DNA of 64,000 nt, taken from Alphaproteobacteria bacterium (lineage in GTDB: Bacteria > Pseudomonadota > Alphaproteobacteria > Rickettsiales > UBA3002). The stretch is from positions 1,553,409 through 1,617,408 of the forward strand of contig JAFLDD010000001.1 of NCBI GenBank assembly GCA_017302575.1, given 5' to 3'. Below, piece by piece: positions 46,620 through 57,023 of this stretch. The notes under the pieces were generated by a model. That model was not told the DNA's origin. It did no database searches and worked only from the letters and a program-made list of their open reading frames with translations. Positions within the stretch are counted from its first letter, which is position 1; each line of letters opens with the position of its first letter. Both the position numbers and the translations under genes were made by a program.

Positions 46620-48033
46620 CGCGCTTCGTGCGGGTGCGGACACGCTTGGTAGGTTCAGGTGGCTTCTCAGCAGCTACGCAGAATGGCCGCTCATTTTGCG
46701 AAAGGCAAATGGTGATAATCGCGATAAATAGCGCAGCAATGGCGGGAACTTGTAAGGGGAAATCGACCAGCGAATGGAGCGCGCCAAGCGCGAGCACCGA
46801 TAAGCCAAGGGTCGGTAGAACGTAGTATTCCTTGTGTTCGCGTACGCCACGATAAAGAGCGTAGCCAATCAAACCCACAACAGCGAGTAGTAGTATAAGT
46901 GCAGGTATGCCCATTTCAGCCGCGAACTCAAGATAGCTATTATGGGCCTTGTCGATGATACCATCAGAGGACACATTGGCTGGACGATAGGCTTGGAATG
47001 CACCAGAGAAGCTGCCTATCCCCGCGCCCAGAACCGGGTGGTGCGCAATGAGCGGCAATGTTGCGGCGTAAATATCAAAGCGTGAATTTGAATCCGCCCC
47101 TTGCATGGATAGCTTGTTGAGCGCTACTTGCCCGAAATTTAGGAAAATCCAAAAACACATGATAGCCATGATAATGCCGGCTGCAATAATGATGCCTTTA
47201 CGCATTTCCGACTGAAGATTCATTTTGAACAAGATGGTGATACAGAGCGCTGCGCTGCTGAGGAATGTCACAATGATTCCGCCGCGTGAGCCAGTCATAA
47301 ATAAACCCGCCATGGCAAGCAGCAGGGCAAACAGCAAGAAGCCGCCTTTAAGAATAATCGGCATGCTCAGTGTATCAATGAACTCGAGGAAGATTTTGTA
47401 GAATGCTTTTGGCGGGATTTTGACAAAACGAAATACCTGCGCCAATGCGACCAGCAGCATGACGCCCATATAGGTTGCGGCATTGTTGGGGTTCACAAAA
47501 CCATGCGTATAGGAGTAAAAGGTTGTCATCGGCACACCTTCGCTGGTGGCCGCAAAAAAGGTAAGGGTGATGCAGAGTGCGCCACTAAATAACAGCCATT
47601 CCAGAAAGTGGCGGGCGCTTGCTTCTGTTGAGCCAATGCACAGTGCGAGAATAAATACCACGAGTAAAAATACGGTACGGCCAATGCTTTGTAGCCAAGC
47701 GGCTTTGTCCATAGCGAGGGTGGCGTTGATCTCGCCGCCACTAAGGGTGGAAAGTTCTTGCCAAAGTGCGGCAGTATCGCCCGATGGTGGAAAAGCCCAC
47801 TGCAGCAAACAAATCGCGAAGATTGCGCCAAAGAACACTGTGCCCAGTTTTTTAAGCTGGCCATGAACCTGCGTGGTGGCGCGTAGCGCGAACCACATCA
47901 TAGGAATACTTATCAGCAGCGCGATAGCAATCGTTGAATCATGCACGGCGCCTTTGGCAAGGCACAGCACCGAAAGCATGACAGCAAGTGCCTTAGCGAC
48001 CGTGTTTAAATGTTGATTGATCGATTCAGCCAC
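46603..48033 (-). CDS. O-antigen ligase/polymerase (WaaL/Wzy) family protein
   Basis: A 476-aa membrane protein with about 12 helices. The Wzy_C-family landmarks are TGSRGGIIVTFLSSAAL near the centre and the large periplasmic loop with IDKAHNSYLEFAAEMGIPAL, whose His is characteristic. The start appears to be GTG at 48033, three bases after the wza-like stop. The C-terminus is strongly basic (KRVRTRTKRARKEI). It could polymerise repeat units or ligate chains to a carrier. Confidence 0.85.
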   Translation of the reverse strand: MAESINQHLNTVAKALAVMLSVLCLAKGAVHDSTIAIALLISIPMMWFALRATTQVHGQLKKLGTVFFGAIFAICLLQWAFPPSGDTAALWQELSTLSGGEINATLAMDKAAWLQSIGRTVFLLVVFILALCIGSTEASARHFLEWLLFSGALCITLTFFAATSEGVPMTTFYSYTHGFVNPNNAATYMGVMLLVALAQVFRFVKIPPKAFYKIFLEFIDTLSMPIILKGGFLLFALLLAMAGLFMTGSRGGIIVTFLSSAALCITILFKMNLQSEMRKGIIIAAGIIMAIMCFWIFLNFGQVALNKLSMQGADSNSRFDIYAATLPLIAHHPVLGAGIGSFSGAFQAYRPANVSSDGIIDKAHNSYLEFAAEMGIPALILLLAVVGLIGYALYRGVREHKEYYVLPTLGLSVLALGALHSLVDFPLQVPAIAALFIAIITICLSQNERPFCVAAEKPPEPTKRVRTRTKRARKEI

Positions 48034-48036
48034 GCG

Positions 48037-49275
48037 CTAGTCGTTCGTATCGATAAGGCGGATGAGCAGTATGTCACGCACGACACCCAACAGCTTGCTG
48101 AAGTCGCTGAAGTTGCTGTTCGAGACATAGACAACGTCATCGTTACGCAGTTGAATTTTTTGCGCCAAGAATAAGCCCGTTGGCTCACCGAAGTTAAATC
48201 GATAAACGGTGGGGAGTGGCTCACCGCTCTTATAGCCATCAAGCTTTATGCCCATGGAGGTGAGTGTGTCTACGTTCTCGCGACGTAGCAGTACAACGGT
48301 GTTTGGTTCGGCCAATTCGCTATTGAGGCCACCTGCTTTGGATACAGCATCCGCCACGCTGACGGTCTCGGCTTCGAAGGCGAAGCGGCTATTGTTGTTC
48401 GTTGCGCCAAGCACATTGTAGTAACGCTCATCTTTTTTGGCGGCAATCAGGTCGTTAGGTTGCACGAAGATATTATTTTCTGGTTGTAGCAACAATGTGC
48501 TGAGGCGCGCCGTTGCTGAGCTTTTGCCACGCTGGAGGGTAATGAGGGTGTTGTAGTCATTGTTGCGTGGGCCGCCCGCGTTACTGAGTGCGTCGAGGAT
48601 ACGGACGCCGCCTTGGTCTAGGCTGAAGCGATTAGGCGAATTCACATCACCCATGACCGAATAGAGGTTTGAGGTGCGCTTAATGATGGTCACGATTACT
48701 TGGGGCTCAATCGCTTTATTCATCAGTCGGGTTTGGATATCGTGCTGAACTTCCGCCACGTGACGGCCATATACTTTGATCAGGCCATTATCACCGTCTT
48801 TGCCAGCGTAAGGAACGCTGATGCGACCCGTTTGGTCCACTTCTTGGTCGGGCAAGGTGATGTAGTTACCGTCACTAATCGTGCCGCTTGATGGAATGAA
48901 CAATCCACCAGGACCCGCTTCAAAAATGGTGATACGCAATGTATCGCCTACACCGATCGCCATGGGAGCGGGTGGTTTGTTGTCAACGAATGCACCTTTG
49001 AAATAATTCGCGTCTTCTGCCGTTGAAAGCGTGTCCATCACTTTGCCATCAACATTCACGAGTACGAAGGGTAGGGCGCTAGCGCCTGTTTTGTCATCTG
49101 CTGGGCCAACATATTGCCAGCGCGCTTGATTGAAACTGTCAGGACGCGGACCGCCGCTTGGAACCGAATCACAACTGGTAAGCAAGAAGCTGGAAGCGGC
49201 AATTGCAAAAATGAATCGGAACGTTAGCGTTTCCAACCATGGTGATGAAGCCAATGTTATTGTGCGATTTCTCAT
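48037..49275 (-). CDS. Wza-like polysaccharide export lipoprotein with SLBB domains
   Basis: Outer-membrane export channel component, 412 aa. A signal peptide ends in the lipobox LLTSC with lipidated Cys35. The polysaccharide-export domain begins around residue 105 (GVGDTLRITIFEAGPGG), followed by VPYAGKDGDNGLIKVYGRHV and two SLBB-type repeats (YSVMGDVNSPNRFSLDQGGV; YNVLGATNNNSRFAFEAETV). Together with the Wzc-like kinase it marks a Wzx/Wzy-dependent pathway. Confidence 0.92.
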   Translation of the reverse strand: MRNRTITLASSPWLETLTFRFIFAIAASSFLLTSCDSVPSGGPRPDSFNQARWQYVGPADDKTGASALPFVLVNVDGKVMDTLSTAEDANYFKGAFVDNKPPAPMAIGVGDTLRITIFEAGPGGLFIPSSGTISDGNYITLPDQEVDQTGRISVPYAGKDGDNGLIKVYGRHVAEVQHDIQTRLMNKAIEPQVIVTIIKRTSNLYSVMGDVNSPNRFSLDQGGVRILDALSNAGGPRNNDYNTLITLQRGKSSATARLSTLLLQPENNIFVQPNDLIAAKKDERYYNVLGATNNNSRFAFEAETVSVADAVSKAGGLNSELAEPNTVVLLRRENVDTLTSMGIKLDGYKSGEPLPTVYRFNFGEPTGLFLAQKIQLRNDDVVYVSNSNFSDFSKLLGVVRDILLIRLIDTND

Positions 49276-49414
49276 GGTTAAGTGTATGTTCTTGTTATTG
49301 TGTTACTTCGATGCGCAATCCACTTATACTATACACTGTAAGTTGGTTAAAAGTATAGTTTTTTTGCGAACGCTAGGCGCGGCTACTACAATCTTTACGA
49401 CCTGTTAACTAAGG

Positions 49415-50428
49415 TTAACCGTAATAACTGCGGTACCAATCAACAAATTGCTGCACGCCAAATGCCACGCTGGTTGCGGGTTTGTAACCTACCGCTTGTT
49501 GCAGCAATGTCACGTCTGCGAAGGTGTCGGGTATGTCGCCTTGCTGTAATGGCAGTAATTCGCGGGCGGCTTTCTTACCTAGGGCTGACTCCAATGCTTC
49601 CACGTAGACACCAAGATTTACAGGCGAGCTATTACCGATATTAAACAGTCGGAACGGTGCGTAGCTGGTAGCTGGGTCGGGTGCTGCAGCATTCCAGTTC
49701 GGGTTAGGCTGTGCGATTTGGTCGCTTGCGCGTATGACACCTTCGACAATGTCGTCAACATAGGTGAAATCACGTGTGTGATTGCCATGATTAAATAGCT
49801 GGATAGGCTTATTCTCCAAAATATTTTTGGTAAATAGAAACAGCGCCATGTCGGGTCTGCCCCATGGACCATAGACCGTGAAGAACCGCAATCCCGTTGT
49901 CGGTAGGGTGAAAAGATTGCTGTAAGCATGTGCCATTAATTCATTGGCGCGCTTGGTTGCAGCATACATGTGCAGTGGATGGTTGACGCCATGCTGTTCG
50001 GAAAACGGCATGTGCGTGTTCGCACCATAAACGCTGGAGCTTGATGCGTAGGTAAGGTGCGGCACGTTGTGGTGACGACATGCTTCGAGCATATTGAGGA
50101 ACGCAACGAGGTTGGACTCCACATAATCTTCGGGATGCGAGATGCTGTAGCGCACGCCCGCTTGTGCAGCCAAGTGAATCACGCGATCAAATTGATGGTC
50201 ACTGAAGCAGCGTGTCACCGCTTCTTTGTTACTTAGATTGGCGCGGTAGAATTGATACTGACCGTGGGGCGCTTCCTTTTCCAGCACGGCAAGGCGCGCT
50301 TCTTTCAGGCGTGTATCGTAGTAATCATTCACGCAGTCAAATCCCACTACGTGGTCGCCACGCTTAAGCAACGTGCGTGCTGTGTGGAATCCGATAAAGC
50401 CTGCATTACCAGTGACGAGTATCTTCAT
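49415..50428 (-). CDS. NAD-dependent UDP-sugar epimerase (UDP-glucuronate 4-epimerase-like)
   Basis: A 337-aa extended short-chain dehydrogenase. The Rossmann motif GNAGFIG is at 7-13, SSSSVYG at 129-135, and the catalytic Tyr155/Lys159 in YAATK. The segment [20 protein letters not shown] after the first strand is characteristic of UDP-glucuronate 4-epimerases, giving UDP-galacturonate. It provides an acidic sugar donor for the polymer, consistent with the pyruvyl transferase and amidotransferase here. Coupled to the upstream methyltransferase by ATGA. Confidence 0.9.
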   Translation of the reverse strand: MKILVTGNAGFIGFHTARTLLKRGDHVVGFDCVNDYYDTRLKEARLAVLEKEAPHGQYQFYRANLSNKEAVTRCFSDHQFDRVIHLAAQAGVRYSISHPEDYVESNLVAFLNMLEACRHHNVPHLTYASSSSVYGANTHMPFSEQHGVNHPLHMYAATKRANELMAHAYSNLFTLPTTGLRFFTVYGPWGRPDMALFLFTKNILENKPIQLFNHGNHTRDFTYVDDIVEGVIRASDQIAQPNPNWNAAAPDPATSYAPFRLFNIGNSSPVNLGVYVEALESALGKKAARELLPLQQGDIPDTFADVTLLQQAVGYKPATSVAFGVQQFVDWYRSYYG

Positions 50429-51126
50429 GGCTTGACCTTGGGCTCGGCGACGATGCCGACTTGGAAACTAAGATAGGGGAATGGTCGGAATGGAATCCCC
50501 GCGACCGCGCGAATATGAAAATGCTGGCTGAGCTGGTTAATGAGCGTATGGTAGTTAAACCCCTTATGCTCAAAGCGCCGCACCTTCTCGGTTTTGCCAA
50601 GCGTGGACCAGAAAATTTCGGCAAGCGTGTAACTTTCAGTTTCACCGCTTTCAAGCCCTGCAATGCTGCGCTTCACCAGATGCTTGGCGAGAAAGACAGG
50701 GCCGATTTCGACGGGCACGCTGATCAGTAATTTTTTGCGTGTCACGCGGGCAAGAAATTCGATGTAGCCGCTTAAGACTGCGTCGGGGATATGCTCGATG
50801 GTTTCGAGCGCAATTGCATAATCAAAGCTGCGGTCTTTATAGGCCGCCAAGTCACCAGCAGAACGCGCGATGAGCAGTTCCATACTCTTATCGTCATAAA
50901 AAGTGGTCTTGGCGCTTTGCAAGCCGCCTTCCCAATCCGCATCTGCGCCTACATAGGCCGAGGGCTTGGGCAAGAATTTCAAGCTGCGGCAATCAAAGCA
51001 ACCTAGCTCAAAGAGTGTGTAGCTATTCGCAGCTTCTCGAATATGCTTTTTGAGCCAGTGGAATCGCATGTGGTGCAGATAGCTTCTGGGGCCGCCAGAA
51101 AAGAGCTTGTCGTTATACTGGCTCAT
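50425..51126 (-). CDS. SAM-dependent methyltransferase
   Basis: A 233-aa class I methyltransferase. The SAM-binding region is [20 protein letters not shown] (around residues 33-52), with motif II-like [20 protein letters not shown] around residue 105. Probably modifies a sugar or lipid-linked intermediate of the locus; the substrate is unknown. It overlaps its upstream neighbour by 14 bp and its downstream one by 4 bp. Confidence 0.8.
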   Translation of the reverse strand: MSQYNDKLFSGGPRSYLHHMRFHWLKKHIREAANSYTLFELGCFDCRSLKFLPKPSAYVGADADWEGGLQSAKTTFYDDKSMELLIARSAGDLAAYKDRSFDYAIALETIEHIPDAVLSGYIEFLARVTRKKLLISVPVEIGPVFLAKHLVKRSIAGLESGETESYTLAEIFWSTLGKTEKVRRFEHKGFNYHTLINQLSQHFHIRAVAGIPFRPFPYLSFQVGIVAEPKVKP

Positions 51127-52561
51127 GGGCGGTGGTGCCTTTATTCAGTATCGGTGTTTTGCGACGATCTTCTTCAAGCACGGCGAGCAACGTACGCAAT
51201 AGGATTTTGATATCGAGCCATAGTGACATGTTTCGTATGTACCATGCATCTAAAATAAGCTTTTCCTGAGGGGTGAGCGCATCACCACCATGAATCTGTG
51301 CCCAGCCTGTGACACCTGGCCGCACACTCAGGCGAACTTCACCGCCTTCTGGTTGGTCGTCAGGTAGCAGGGGGCGTGGGCCAACAAACGACATCGTGCC
51401 CACCAAAATATGCATGAGTTGAGGCAATTCATCCAGACGCAAACGGCGCAGCAATTTTCCTAAGCGTGAGGTGCGCATCTCGTCGCCCGATTTGTGCAGC
51501 AATCGGTCTTCGCCTATCTTGCGACGCGCTTGACGCATGGTGCGGAATTTATAAAGCTTGAAGGGTTTTCCATGCAATCCAGGGCGCTGCTGCCAGAATA
51601 AAATGGGCAACCCAACGTCGAGTAATACTGCTATTGCGGCGAGTAGCATGAGTGGTGCGAGAGCCACAAGCAAGATGATGGCGCAAACCATATCGAACAT
51701 GCGTTTTACATAGGGGTAGAGGCCATTAGGCTTTTCAAAATGATGTTTGGGGATGGTGCCAATTTCTTGATAATAATCAGCGATTGTTTTAGCGGTTTCT
51801 GGCTGCAATTGCGGGCCCATATGTTTCGCAAAATGAACGACCTCTACCACGCCGCTTCGACCAAGCTGATGCAGCAGCACTACGTCGGCCTCGCTTAATT
51901 CATCCATCAATTCCGCAAGTACGATTTGCCCAATTTGAATGCCATGCACGTGGAACTCTTCCATCAGGCGAGGTATGTCAGACGGGGTGCCCAAAATCGT
52001 GTGCTTTTGGAACATGCGGTTGGTGAGGCTTTCGTCCTTATCCACTAAGCCTGCGACTTGAATCGGCTGGCGGCTAATACGTTTAATGAATTGCAGATAT
52101 AGCTCGGCAGTGTGGCCCGCGCCGACCACGATTACATGCTGCTGGTGGCTGGTTTTATTGGCGGCGTGGCTGCGTGCGGGACCAAAAAGTTGGCGCGCCA
52201 TCAAGCGTGTGCTGACCATACCAAATACGGCGATTGCCCAATGCAGGGGTGGTACGGAGCGCGGCATCATGTCGAGACGGTTGACGAGGAATAGCCCTGC
52301 GTTGGCGAGTACAACAACTAAGCCGACTGCAATCACGATATCGGCGATTTCAGAGGTCGAGGTAAAGCGCCACATACCTGTGTGCAAGCGCATGAGCGGC
52401 AATACACAAACCGTGCCGATAAATGTTGCGAGTAGCAATGTGTAGATATCGTCGGGGCTACCCTCTTGAATGAGCGGGAATCCATGGCGCAAATAGAGCG
52501 CCACGACAAGCGCAGCACAAATGCACAGAGTATCATAAGCGAGGTAGAGATACTTTCTCAT
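51113..52561 (-). CDS. Undecaprenyl-phosphate sugar-1-phosphate transferase (WcaJ/WbaP-like)
   Basis: Initiating enzyme (482 aa) that loads the first sugar phosphate onto undecaprenyl phosphate. Four N-terminal membrane helices are followed by a Rossmann-like CoA-binding domain (VIVVGAGHTAELYLQFIKRI around residue 145). The C-terminal bacterial sugar transferase domain begins VKRMFDMVCAIILLVALAPL and has QQRPGLHGKPFKLYKFRTM and PQLMHILVGTMSFVGPRPLL. All catalytic blocks are present. This fixes the locus as an undecaprenyl-linked polymer pathway. Confidence 0.92.
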   Translation of the reverse strand: MRKYLYLAYDTLCICAALVVALYLRHGFPLIQEGSPDDIYTLLLATFIGTVCVLPLMRLHTGMWRFTSTSEIADIVIAVGLVVVLANAGLFLVNRLDMMPRSVPPLHWAIAVFGMVSTRLMARQLFGPARSHAANKTSHQQHVIVVGAGHTAELYLQFIKRISRQPIQVAGLVDKDESLTNRMFQKHTILGTPSDIPRLMEEFHVHGIQIGQIVLAELMDELSEADVVLLHQLGRSGVVEVVHFAKHMGPQLQPETAKTIADYYQEIGTIPKHHFEKPNGLYPYVKRMFDMVCAIILLVALAPLMLLAAIAVLLDVGLPILFWQQRPGLHGKPFKLYKFRTMRQARRKIGEDRLLHKSGDEMRTSRLGKLLRRLRLDELPQLMHILVGTMSFVGPRPLLPDDQPEGGEVRLSVRPGVTGWAQIHGGDALTPQEKLILDAWYIRNMSLWLDIKILLRTLLAVLEEDRRKTPILNKGTTAHEPV

Positions 52562-52603
52562 GGCGTGCAGTTTATAGCGTCTATGGGTGAATGTCTATAA
52601 AGC

Positions 52604-53218
52604 CTAGCGTAGGCTGTAAATATCCTGACCGCGCCAGACGCGTTTCTCGAGGATTTCAAACCCTGCGTTATGCAAAATAGATTCAAACGAGTTCTTCGAG
52701 AGATGGTTAACCCAGCCACTACGCATACGGGTGGTCATGCATTCCAAGCAATCGGTTGGCGCGTAAGAAAGGATGCAGGTGGTGCAGTTATCGCGCACAT
52801 AATGCAGTAATTTTTGCACATCGTGAATATATTCTAGTACGCCCGAGAAGACGATATAGTCATATTTCTCGGTCAGTTTAGGTGTGGTGACGTTGAGGTC
52901 GGCCACAATAGTGTTGGTCGAGCGGGCAATAATATCCGCAGGTTGATAACGGCAGCCTTGTGGCAAGAATTCACGCAGACGTTCTTTACCTGCGCCAAAT
53001 TCCAGTATGGAACTGTTGGGCTGAATCATGCCGGCGATGAGTGCCGTGCGCTCTACCCAATCATCATGGAGGCTTTCAGGTCTGCCCCATCGCGCAACGC
53101 CATGTGACTTTGCCGATTGCCAGCGCGAAAAGACATAGTCGATCGGTGAAGCTAGAAAGCTTTTCAGATGTAGAAACGACGAACTGCGCTGCATGTTAGG
53201 GTCTAATAACATTGCCAT
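52604..53218 (-). CDS. Putative class I methyltransferase
   Basis: A 204-aa protein with a weak methyltransferase core: IQPNSSILEFGAGKERLREF (SAM loop, about residues 67-86), YQPADIIARS, and KYDYIVFSGVLEYIHDVQKL (motif IV region, around 118-137). This layout is common in small methyltransferases of surface-glycan loci. It lacks a signal peptide. The target is unknown. Confidence 0.7.
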   Translation of the reverse strand: MAMLLDPNMQRSSSFLHLKSFLASPIDYVFSRWQSAKSHGVARWGRPESLHDDWVERTALIAGMIQPNSSILEFGAGKERLREFLPQGCRYQPADIIARSTNTIVADLNVTTPKLTEKYDYIVFSGVLEYIHDVQKLLHYVRDNCTTCILSYAPTDCLECMTTRMRSGWVNHLSKNSFESILHNAGFEILEKRVWRGQDIYSLR

Positions 53219-53264
53219 AATCTATACCCCAATCTAGGCGTTTTTCCAAGTATGTTTACGATGC

Positions 53265-53930
53265 TTAGGGTGCGCGTGTCGCGCTTGGTTGACCTAACAA
53301 ACCCAGCAACTCAGCCTTAGAGCTAACCTGTGCTGCTGCGATGACGGCATCGGTACGATTAGAATGTGCCACCTCTAATGTTGCCAGATCACGTGTGATA
53401 GTGCGCTGCCCATCCGCATCCAGCAATTGCACAAAAGGTAGAATGAAGATGAGTCGTTTTTCCGCGAGCCATGACTCGCCGGGCGCTACCTTGCCTGACA
53501 TGATGTAGGCACGTGCTGAGCGTTTGGTAAATCCTTCGCGGTATACATTAATCATCGCTAGATCGAGCCACGCTTTACCGTTGGTGGGCGAGCAGGCAAG
53601 CAGATTAGTGAGGGCGCCATGCACGGTATCAAGTGCGTCGGCCTCGGCATTAATGTCGGTAGATTGCATCACACTGTCGGTGCGTAGTGCAAGTAGCAAG
53701 GCTAGGTCTTCATGAAGTGGTATATTGCAGGGTAATATGTCGATCGCATGATTATAGCTGGTGATGGCTGCATCAATCACCTTCATGTCCGTTAGGCTGC
53801 CTTCACCGCGAATCTGCTCGATGAGGTTGCCGTGCTCTAGGCGAATTTTCTGGGCATAAAGTGCTGCGAATGACCAGACAACGCACACTAAGCTTAGTGC
53901 AGCAAAAAGGGTGCGGCGTGCGGTGCTCAT
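53265..53930 (-). CDS. Membrane-anchored hypothetical protein of the polysaccharide locus
   Basis: A 221-aa protein with one N-terminal membrane helix (about residues 7-26) followed by a helical periplasmic region. Paired helices such as DAAITSYNHAIDILPCNIPL and TNGKAWLDLAMINVYREGF look like TPR repeats. Similar small TPR-like proteins accompany Wzc genes in other exopolysaccharide loci, for example the VpsP type, but I cannot assign one firmly. Its start overlaps the kinase stop by ATGA. Confidence 0.6.
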   Translation of the reverse strand: MSTARRTLFAALSLVCVVWSFAALYAQKIRLEHGNLIEQIRGEGSLTDMKVIDAAITSYNHAIDILPCNIPLHEDLALLLALRTDSVMQSTDINAEADALDTVHGALTNLLACSPTNGKAWLDLAMINVYREGFTKRSARAYIMSGKVAPGESWLAEKRLIFILPFVQLLDADGQRTITRDLATLEVAHSNRTDAVIAAAQVSSKAELLGLLGQPSATRAP

Positions 53931-56245
53931 GAAGGCTGGTGATGGTAATAATAGTAGTAGTTGTAGTTATAGTAGCCGTACTTACTGGCTTTCTCTGTAT
54001 CTACCAGCGTGAGCAACGAGCCAACGGTTTTGTTAAATACTTCAGGGGCGCGGTGCAATGCTTTGCTCACGATGCTGCGGTCGGTCTTTCCCCAATGTGC
54101 AAGGAGAATGAAGCTATCAATCGAGTTCGCAATCATGCGCGCATCAACGATATTCATGATTGGCGGCAAATCGATGAGGATGACGTCAAACACTTGTTTA
54201 AGGTAATTGATCAGCGCGTGCATTTGACCTGAGGCAACGAGATTCAGGTTGGAAATTGATGTGGTGGTGCCTTTAGCAGGAATGAAGAAGAGATTTTCTT
54301 GTCCCGTCTTATGGCAGATTTTAGCAAGGTCCATCAGCACCATGCGCTCATCTTCCTGACCGAGGCGCGAGGCTAATTCATAAAATCCTGTCGTGCCGCC
54401 TGAGAGGAACCAATGCGTCAAGCTTGGACGGCGGAAGTCGCAATCAATCAACGCTACGCGTGCGCCCGTTTTTGCAAGGTGCTTGGCAAGGAAACACGAG
54501 GTGATTGACTTGCCTTCACCAGGGCGCGCCGAAACGAACGAGATCACTTTCGCTTCGTGGCCTTCTTTTTTATCGGCACTGAAATGCGTCGCCAATTGAA
54601 CGTTACGCATAATCTCGGTGATGATACCCGTTTGCTGCTCGAGCGGTTTGGTGATTTCAGCAAAACCACTTGCATTAAACGTGTTCGATAATTCGGAGAC
54701 ACTGATGTCCTTTGTGGACCAGCGTTTGGTGAAGTGAACCACCTTTTCGCGGTCGAAGGCGATTTTTGGCAGCATGCCAAGGCATGTGCGCTGTGCTGCG
54801 GATTCAATATCCTCTGCTTTCCAGAGGAATTTCTCGAACTGCTCACGCAGGAAGGCAAAACCGATACCCACTAAGCTGCCGAGTAACAGCGCAATCGCCA
54901 ACACCATTTGCTTATCAGGCCAGCTTGAAGAGAGCGGTGGCGTTGCGTAGCTGATGATGCGTGCGTGGATAGATGGCAGCGTTTGCTTCTCGATTTCCTC
55001 GTTCGATTTATCGAGCATTTTGGTGTAGAGATTGCGCGTTGAATCAGCGCGGCGCTGCATATCACGTAGGGCAATTTGGCTGCGGCCGCTCACAGCGCTG
55101 GTGCCTTTAACTGCGTCCAATTCCTGTTGTAGGCTCAGTTCTTTCGAGCGGGCGATTTCGTATTCATTCTTATAGCTTTCCGCGATACGGCGATACTCGC
55201 TCCAGATCAGGCTCTGGATGTCCTGCATTTGCTGAAGCAGGTTGCGATAGGCTTGGTGATCTCTGCTTTCGCGGCGGAGAATTTCTTTCGCAAGGCGCGA
55301 CAGATCAATGTATTTGCTGCGCAGTTCGCCAATCACTTTGTTATTGAGAACGTCGCTGGTCGCTGTTTCAGGATTACCAACTTTGATGATGTTCTGAATG
55401 TTGTCGTAACGCGCTTTTGCTTGAGCACTTTCTGCGCGCGCAATAATCAGGTTGCTATTCAGCTCGGAAAGCTGCTGGTCGGAAAGCAGCGTTTTTTCAC
55501 CTGTTTGCACAATGTTGTTTTCGGCTTTGTAATCCTCAACGGCTGATTCGGTAGCTGTCAGTTCTTTCTGCAATACACCTAGGCGCATTTTGAGCCATTT
55601 GTTGGCGCGGTCGGAAGATTCGTACTGCGCTTCCATTTCTGAATCGAGATAGGTTTCAGCAATCAGGTTAGCGATGTTTGAAGCAACTTGAGGATTTGGC
55701 GCGGTGTAGCTGATAGCAATCACGTAGGTGTTACGAACGCGGCTAACATTGAGGCCGCTCATGAATCCATCGAGCATTGCTTGCTTGGTGCGCTCACCCT
55801 GAGCTTTGGCTTTATTCGCGTCGTCGGGGCCAAAAATTGTCTCTTTCAAAGAATCGAAAGGGCTTTTGGTTGGTGCGGCAACGGTTTCGTATAATCCCGC
55901 TTTTTGCGCGACCTTATCCATCAGTCGGCGCGACTTGATCACTTCGATCTGGCTATCGATAATCAGGTTTTCTTGGAAGGTCACGCCACCAGCAATTTGC
56001 TGTGGTAGCGCACTGTTATTTTGTCTTGGGTCTACCAGCAATGATGCTGTGGTGGTGTAGCGCGGTGCAGAGAACATGATGTAAACGAGGCCGAGCATCA
56101 GGCCAGTTACGACACAGAACAGAATTAGTTTTTTATGGCGCTGGAGTACGGCAATAATTTCCCGGAACGACAGCAAATCGTCCATCTCAGGGAGCTGAGC
56201 GGGTTTGGCGGCAAGCGGTGTTTCGTTAAGCAGTGCGAGCTTCAT
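53927..56245 (-). CDS. Wzc-like chain-length regulator and BY-kinase
   Basis: A 772-aa inner-membrane protein controlling polymer length and export. The N-terminal Wzz domain has membrane helices near residues 40-58 and 440-460, flanking a long coiled-coil periplasmic region. The cytoplasmic kinase domain has Walker A RPGEGKS near residue 573, Walker A' ALIDCDFRRPS and Walker B DVILIDLPP. The C-terminus carries nine tyrosines between about residues 755 and 768, the autophosphorylated cluster of BY-kinases. No Wzb-type phosphatase is adjacent, but a PPP-type phosphatase lies two genes upstream. Confidence 0.93.
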   Translation of the reverse strand: MKLALLNETPLAAKPAQLPEMDDLLSFREIIAVLQRHKKLILFCVVTGLMLGLVYIMFSAPRYTTTASLLVDPRQNNSALPQQIAGGVTFQENLIIDSQIEVIKSRRLMDKVAQKAGLYETVAAPTKSPFDSLKETIFGPDDANKAKAQGERTKQAMLDGFMSGLNVSRVRNTYVIAISYTAPNPQVASNIANLIAETYLDSEMEAQYESSDRANKWLKMRLGVLQKELTATESAVEDYKAENNIVQTGEKTLLSDQQLSELNSNLIIARAESAQAKARYDNIQNIIKVGNPETATSDVLNNKVIGELRSKYIDLSRLAKEILRRESRDHQAYRNLLQQMQDIQSLIWSEYRRIAESYKNEYEIARSKELSLQQELDAVKGTSAVSGRSQIALRDMQRRADSTRNLYTKMLDKSNEEIEKQTLPSIHARIISYATPPLSSSWPDKQMVLAIALLLGSLVGIGFAFLREQFEKFLWKAEDIESAAQRTCLGMLPKIAFDREKVVHFTKRWSTKDISVSELSNTFNASGFAEITKPLEQQTGIITEIMRNVQLATHFSADKKEGHEAKVISFVSARPGEGKSITSCFLAKHLAKTGARVALIDCDFRRPSLTHWFLSGGTTGFYELASRLGQEDERMVLMDLAKICHKTGQENLFFIPAKGTTTSISNLNLVASGQMHALINYLKQVFDVILIDLPPIMNIVDARMIANSIDSFILLAHWGKTDRSIVSKALHRAPEVFNKTVGSLLTLVDTEKASKYGYYNYNYYYYYHHQPS

Positions 56246-56301
56246 GGTATCGGATGACCTATTCTTATACGCTTTACCTCAAACCAAATTCATGAACTAG
56301 T

Positions 56302-56979
56302 TCATTGCGTTGGGCTGGTGGATACGGCGCCATTTTTCTCTTTGTCTGATGCTATAATGGCAACAATCGTGCCACGTCGCTCAAAAAACTCGTAATTTCC
56401 TTTATTTCCAGTACGTTTGAACCAGTTTGGAACGGGTTGACCAATGCGTGCTGGACCAACGCGACCAGCATTTTGTGGAAGCTCCAAACCGACATAGTCA
56501 TTACTCAAAGGAACAGGGGGTAGGGGTTCGGGCATGATGAGCGGTGCGTTTTGCACATAACCTTTTTCGAGTGCACGAAACGTGGTCTTATACCATGGGT
56601 TATCGGCGCGCAGCGAGCTGCTGGCAATGGCGGCAGAAACTTCGGGTTGTGTGCCACTAATCAGACGCATACTGCGTGCAACGCCCGCACCGATCGCTGC
56701 TGCTTGGTCTGGCGTGGCGTCGGTAATGATCGTCATGATGGATTGAACGATCGAGGGCTGTTTGCTGACCAAATCCGCCACATAGCGCGCCATTGCGGTG
56801 CCTGCTTGCGGGAAGCGGGCGAGTAGGGCAAGTGGCTGCGAGCGATAGTCGGTGACTTGCTCAAGCGGTGTAGTTTCAAGGGTGAGGAATTTTTCGATAT
56901 CCTGAGATTGTGCTGCAGAAAGCGGTGCAGACAGCACGAACAGATACACGCAACTCATGGCAACTGGGCGACGGTACAT
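56302..56979 (-). CDS. Secreted orphan protein of the polysaccharide locus
   Basis: A 225-aa protein from the ATG at 56979, chosen because AAGGAAGC lies six bases upstream; a longer reading adds 16 residues. The N-terminus MYRRPVAMSCVYLFVLSA ending in APLSAAQ is a Sec signal peptide. The mature part has a helical domain (FPQAGTAMARYVADLVSKQP, DATPDQAAAIGAGVARSMRL) and a C-terminal stretch with NWFKRTGNKGNYEFFERRGT. I do not recognise the family. Position between the kinase and phosphatase genes suggests a role in polymer export or attachment. Confidence 0.65.
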   Translation of the reverse strand: MYRRPVAMSCVYLFVLSAPLSAAQSQDIEKFLTLETTPLEQVTDYRSQPLALLARFPQAGTAMARYVADLVSKQPSIVQSIMTIITDATPDQAAAIGAGVARSMRLISGTQPEVSAAIASSSLRADNPWYKTTFRALEKGYVQNAPLIMPEPLPPVPLSNDYVGLELPQNAGRVGPARIGQPVPNWFKRTGNKGNYEFFERRGTIVAIIASDKEKNGAVSTSPTQ

Positions 56980-57023
56980 AAGCTTCCTTTGGGTTAGGAT
57001 TCTCTCACTTTGGGAGATAAAAA

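Noticed and set aside
53939..54010. Repetitive TAG/TAA-like run at the end of the kinase gene
   Set aside because: It is the antisense of the Tyr-rich C-terminal tail, not a microsatellite or array.
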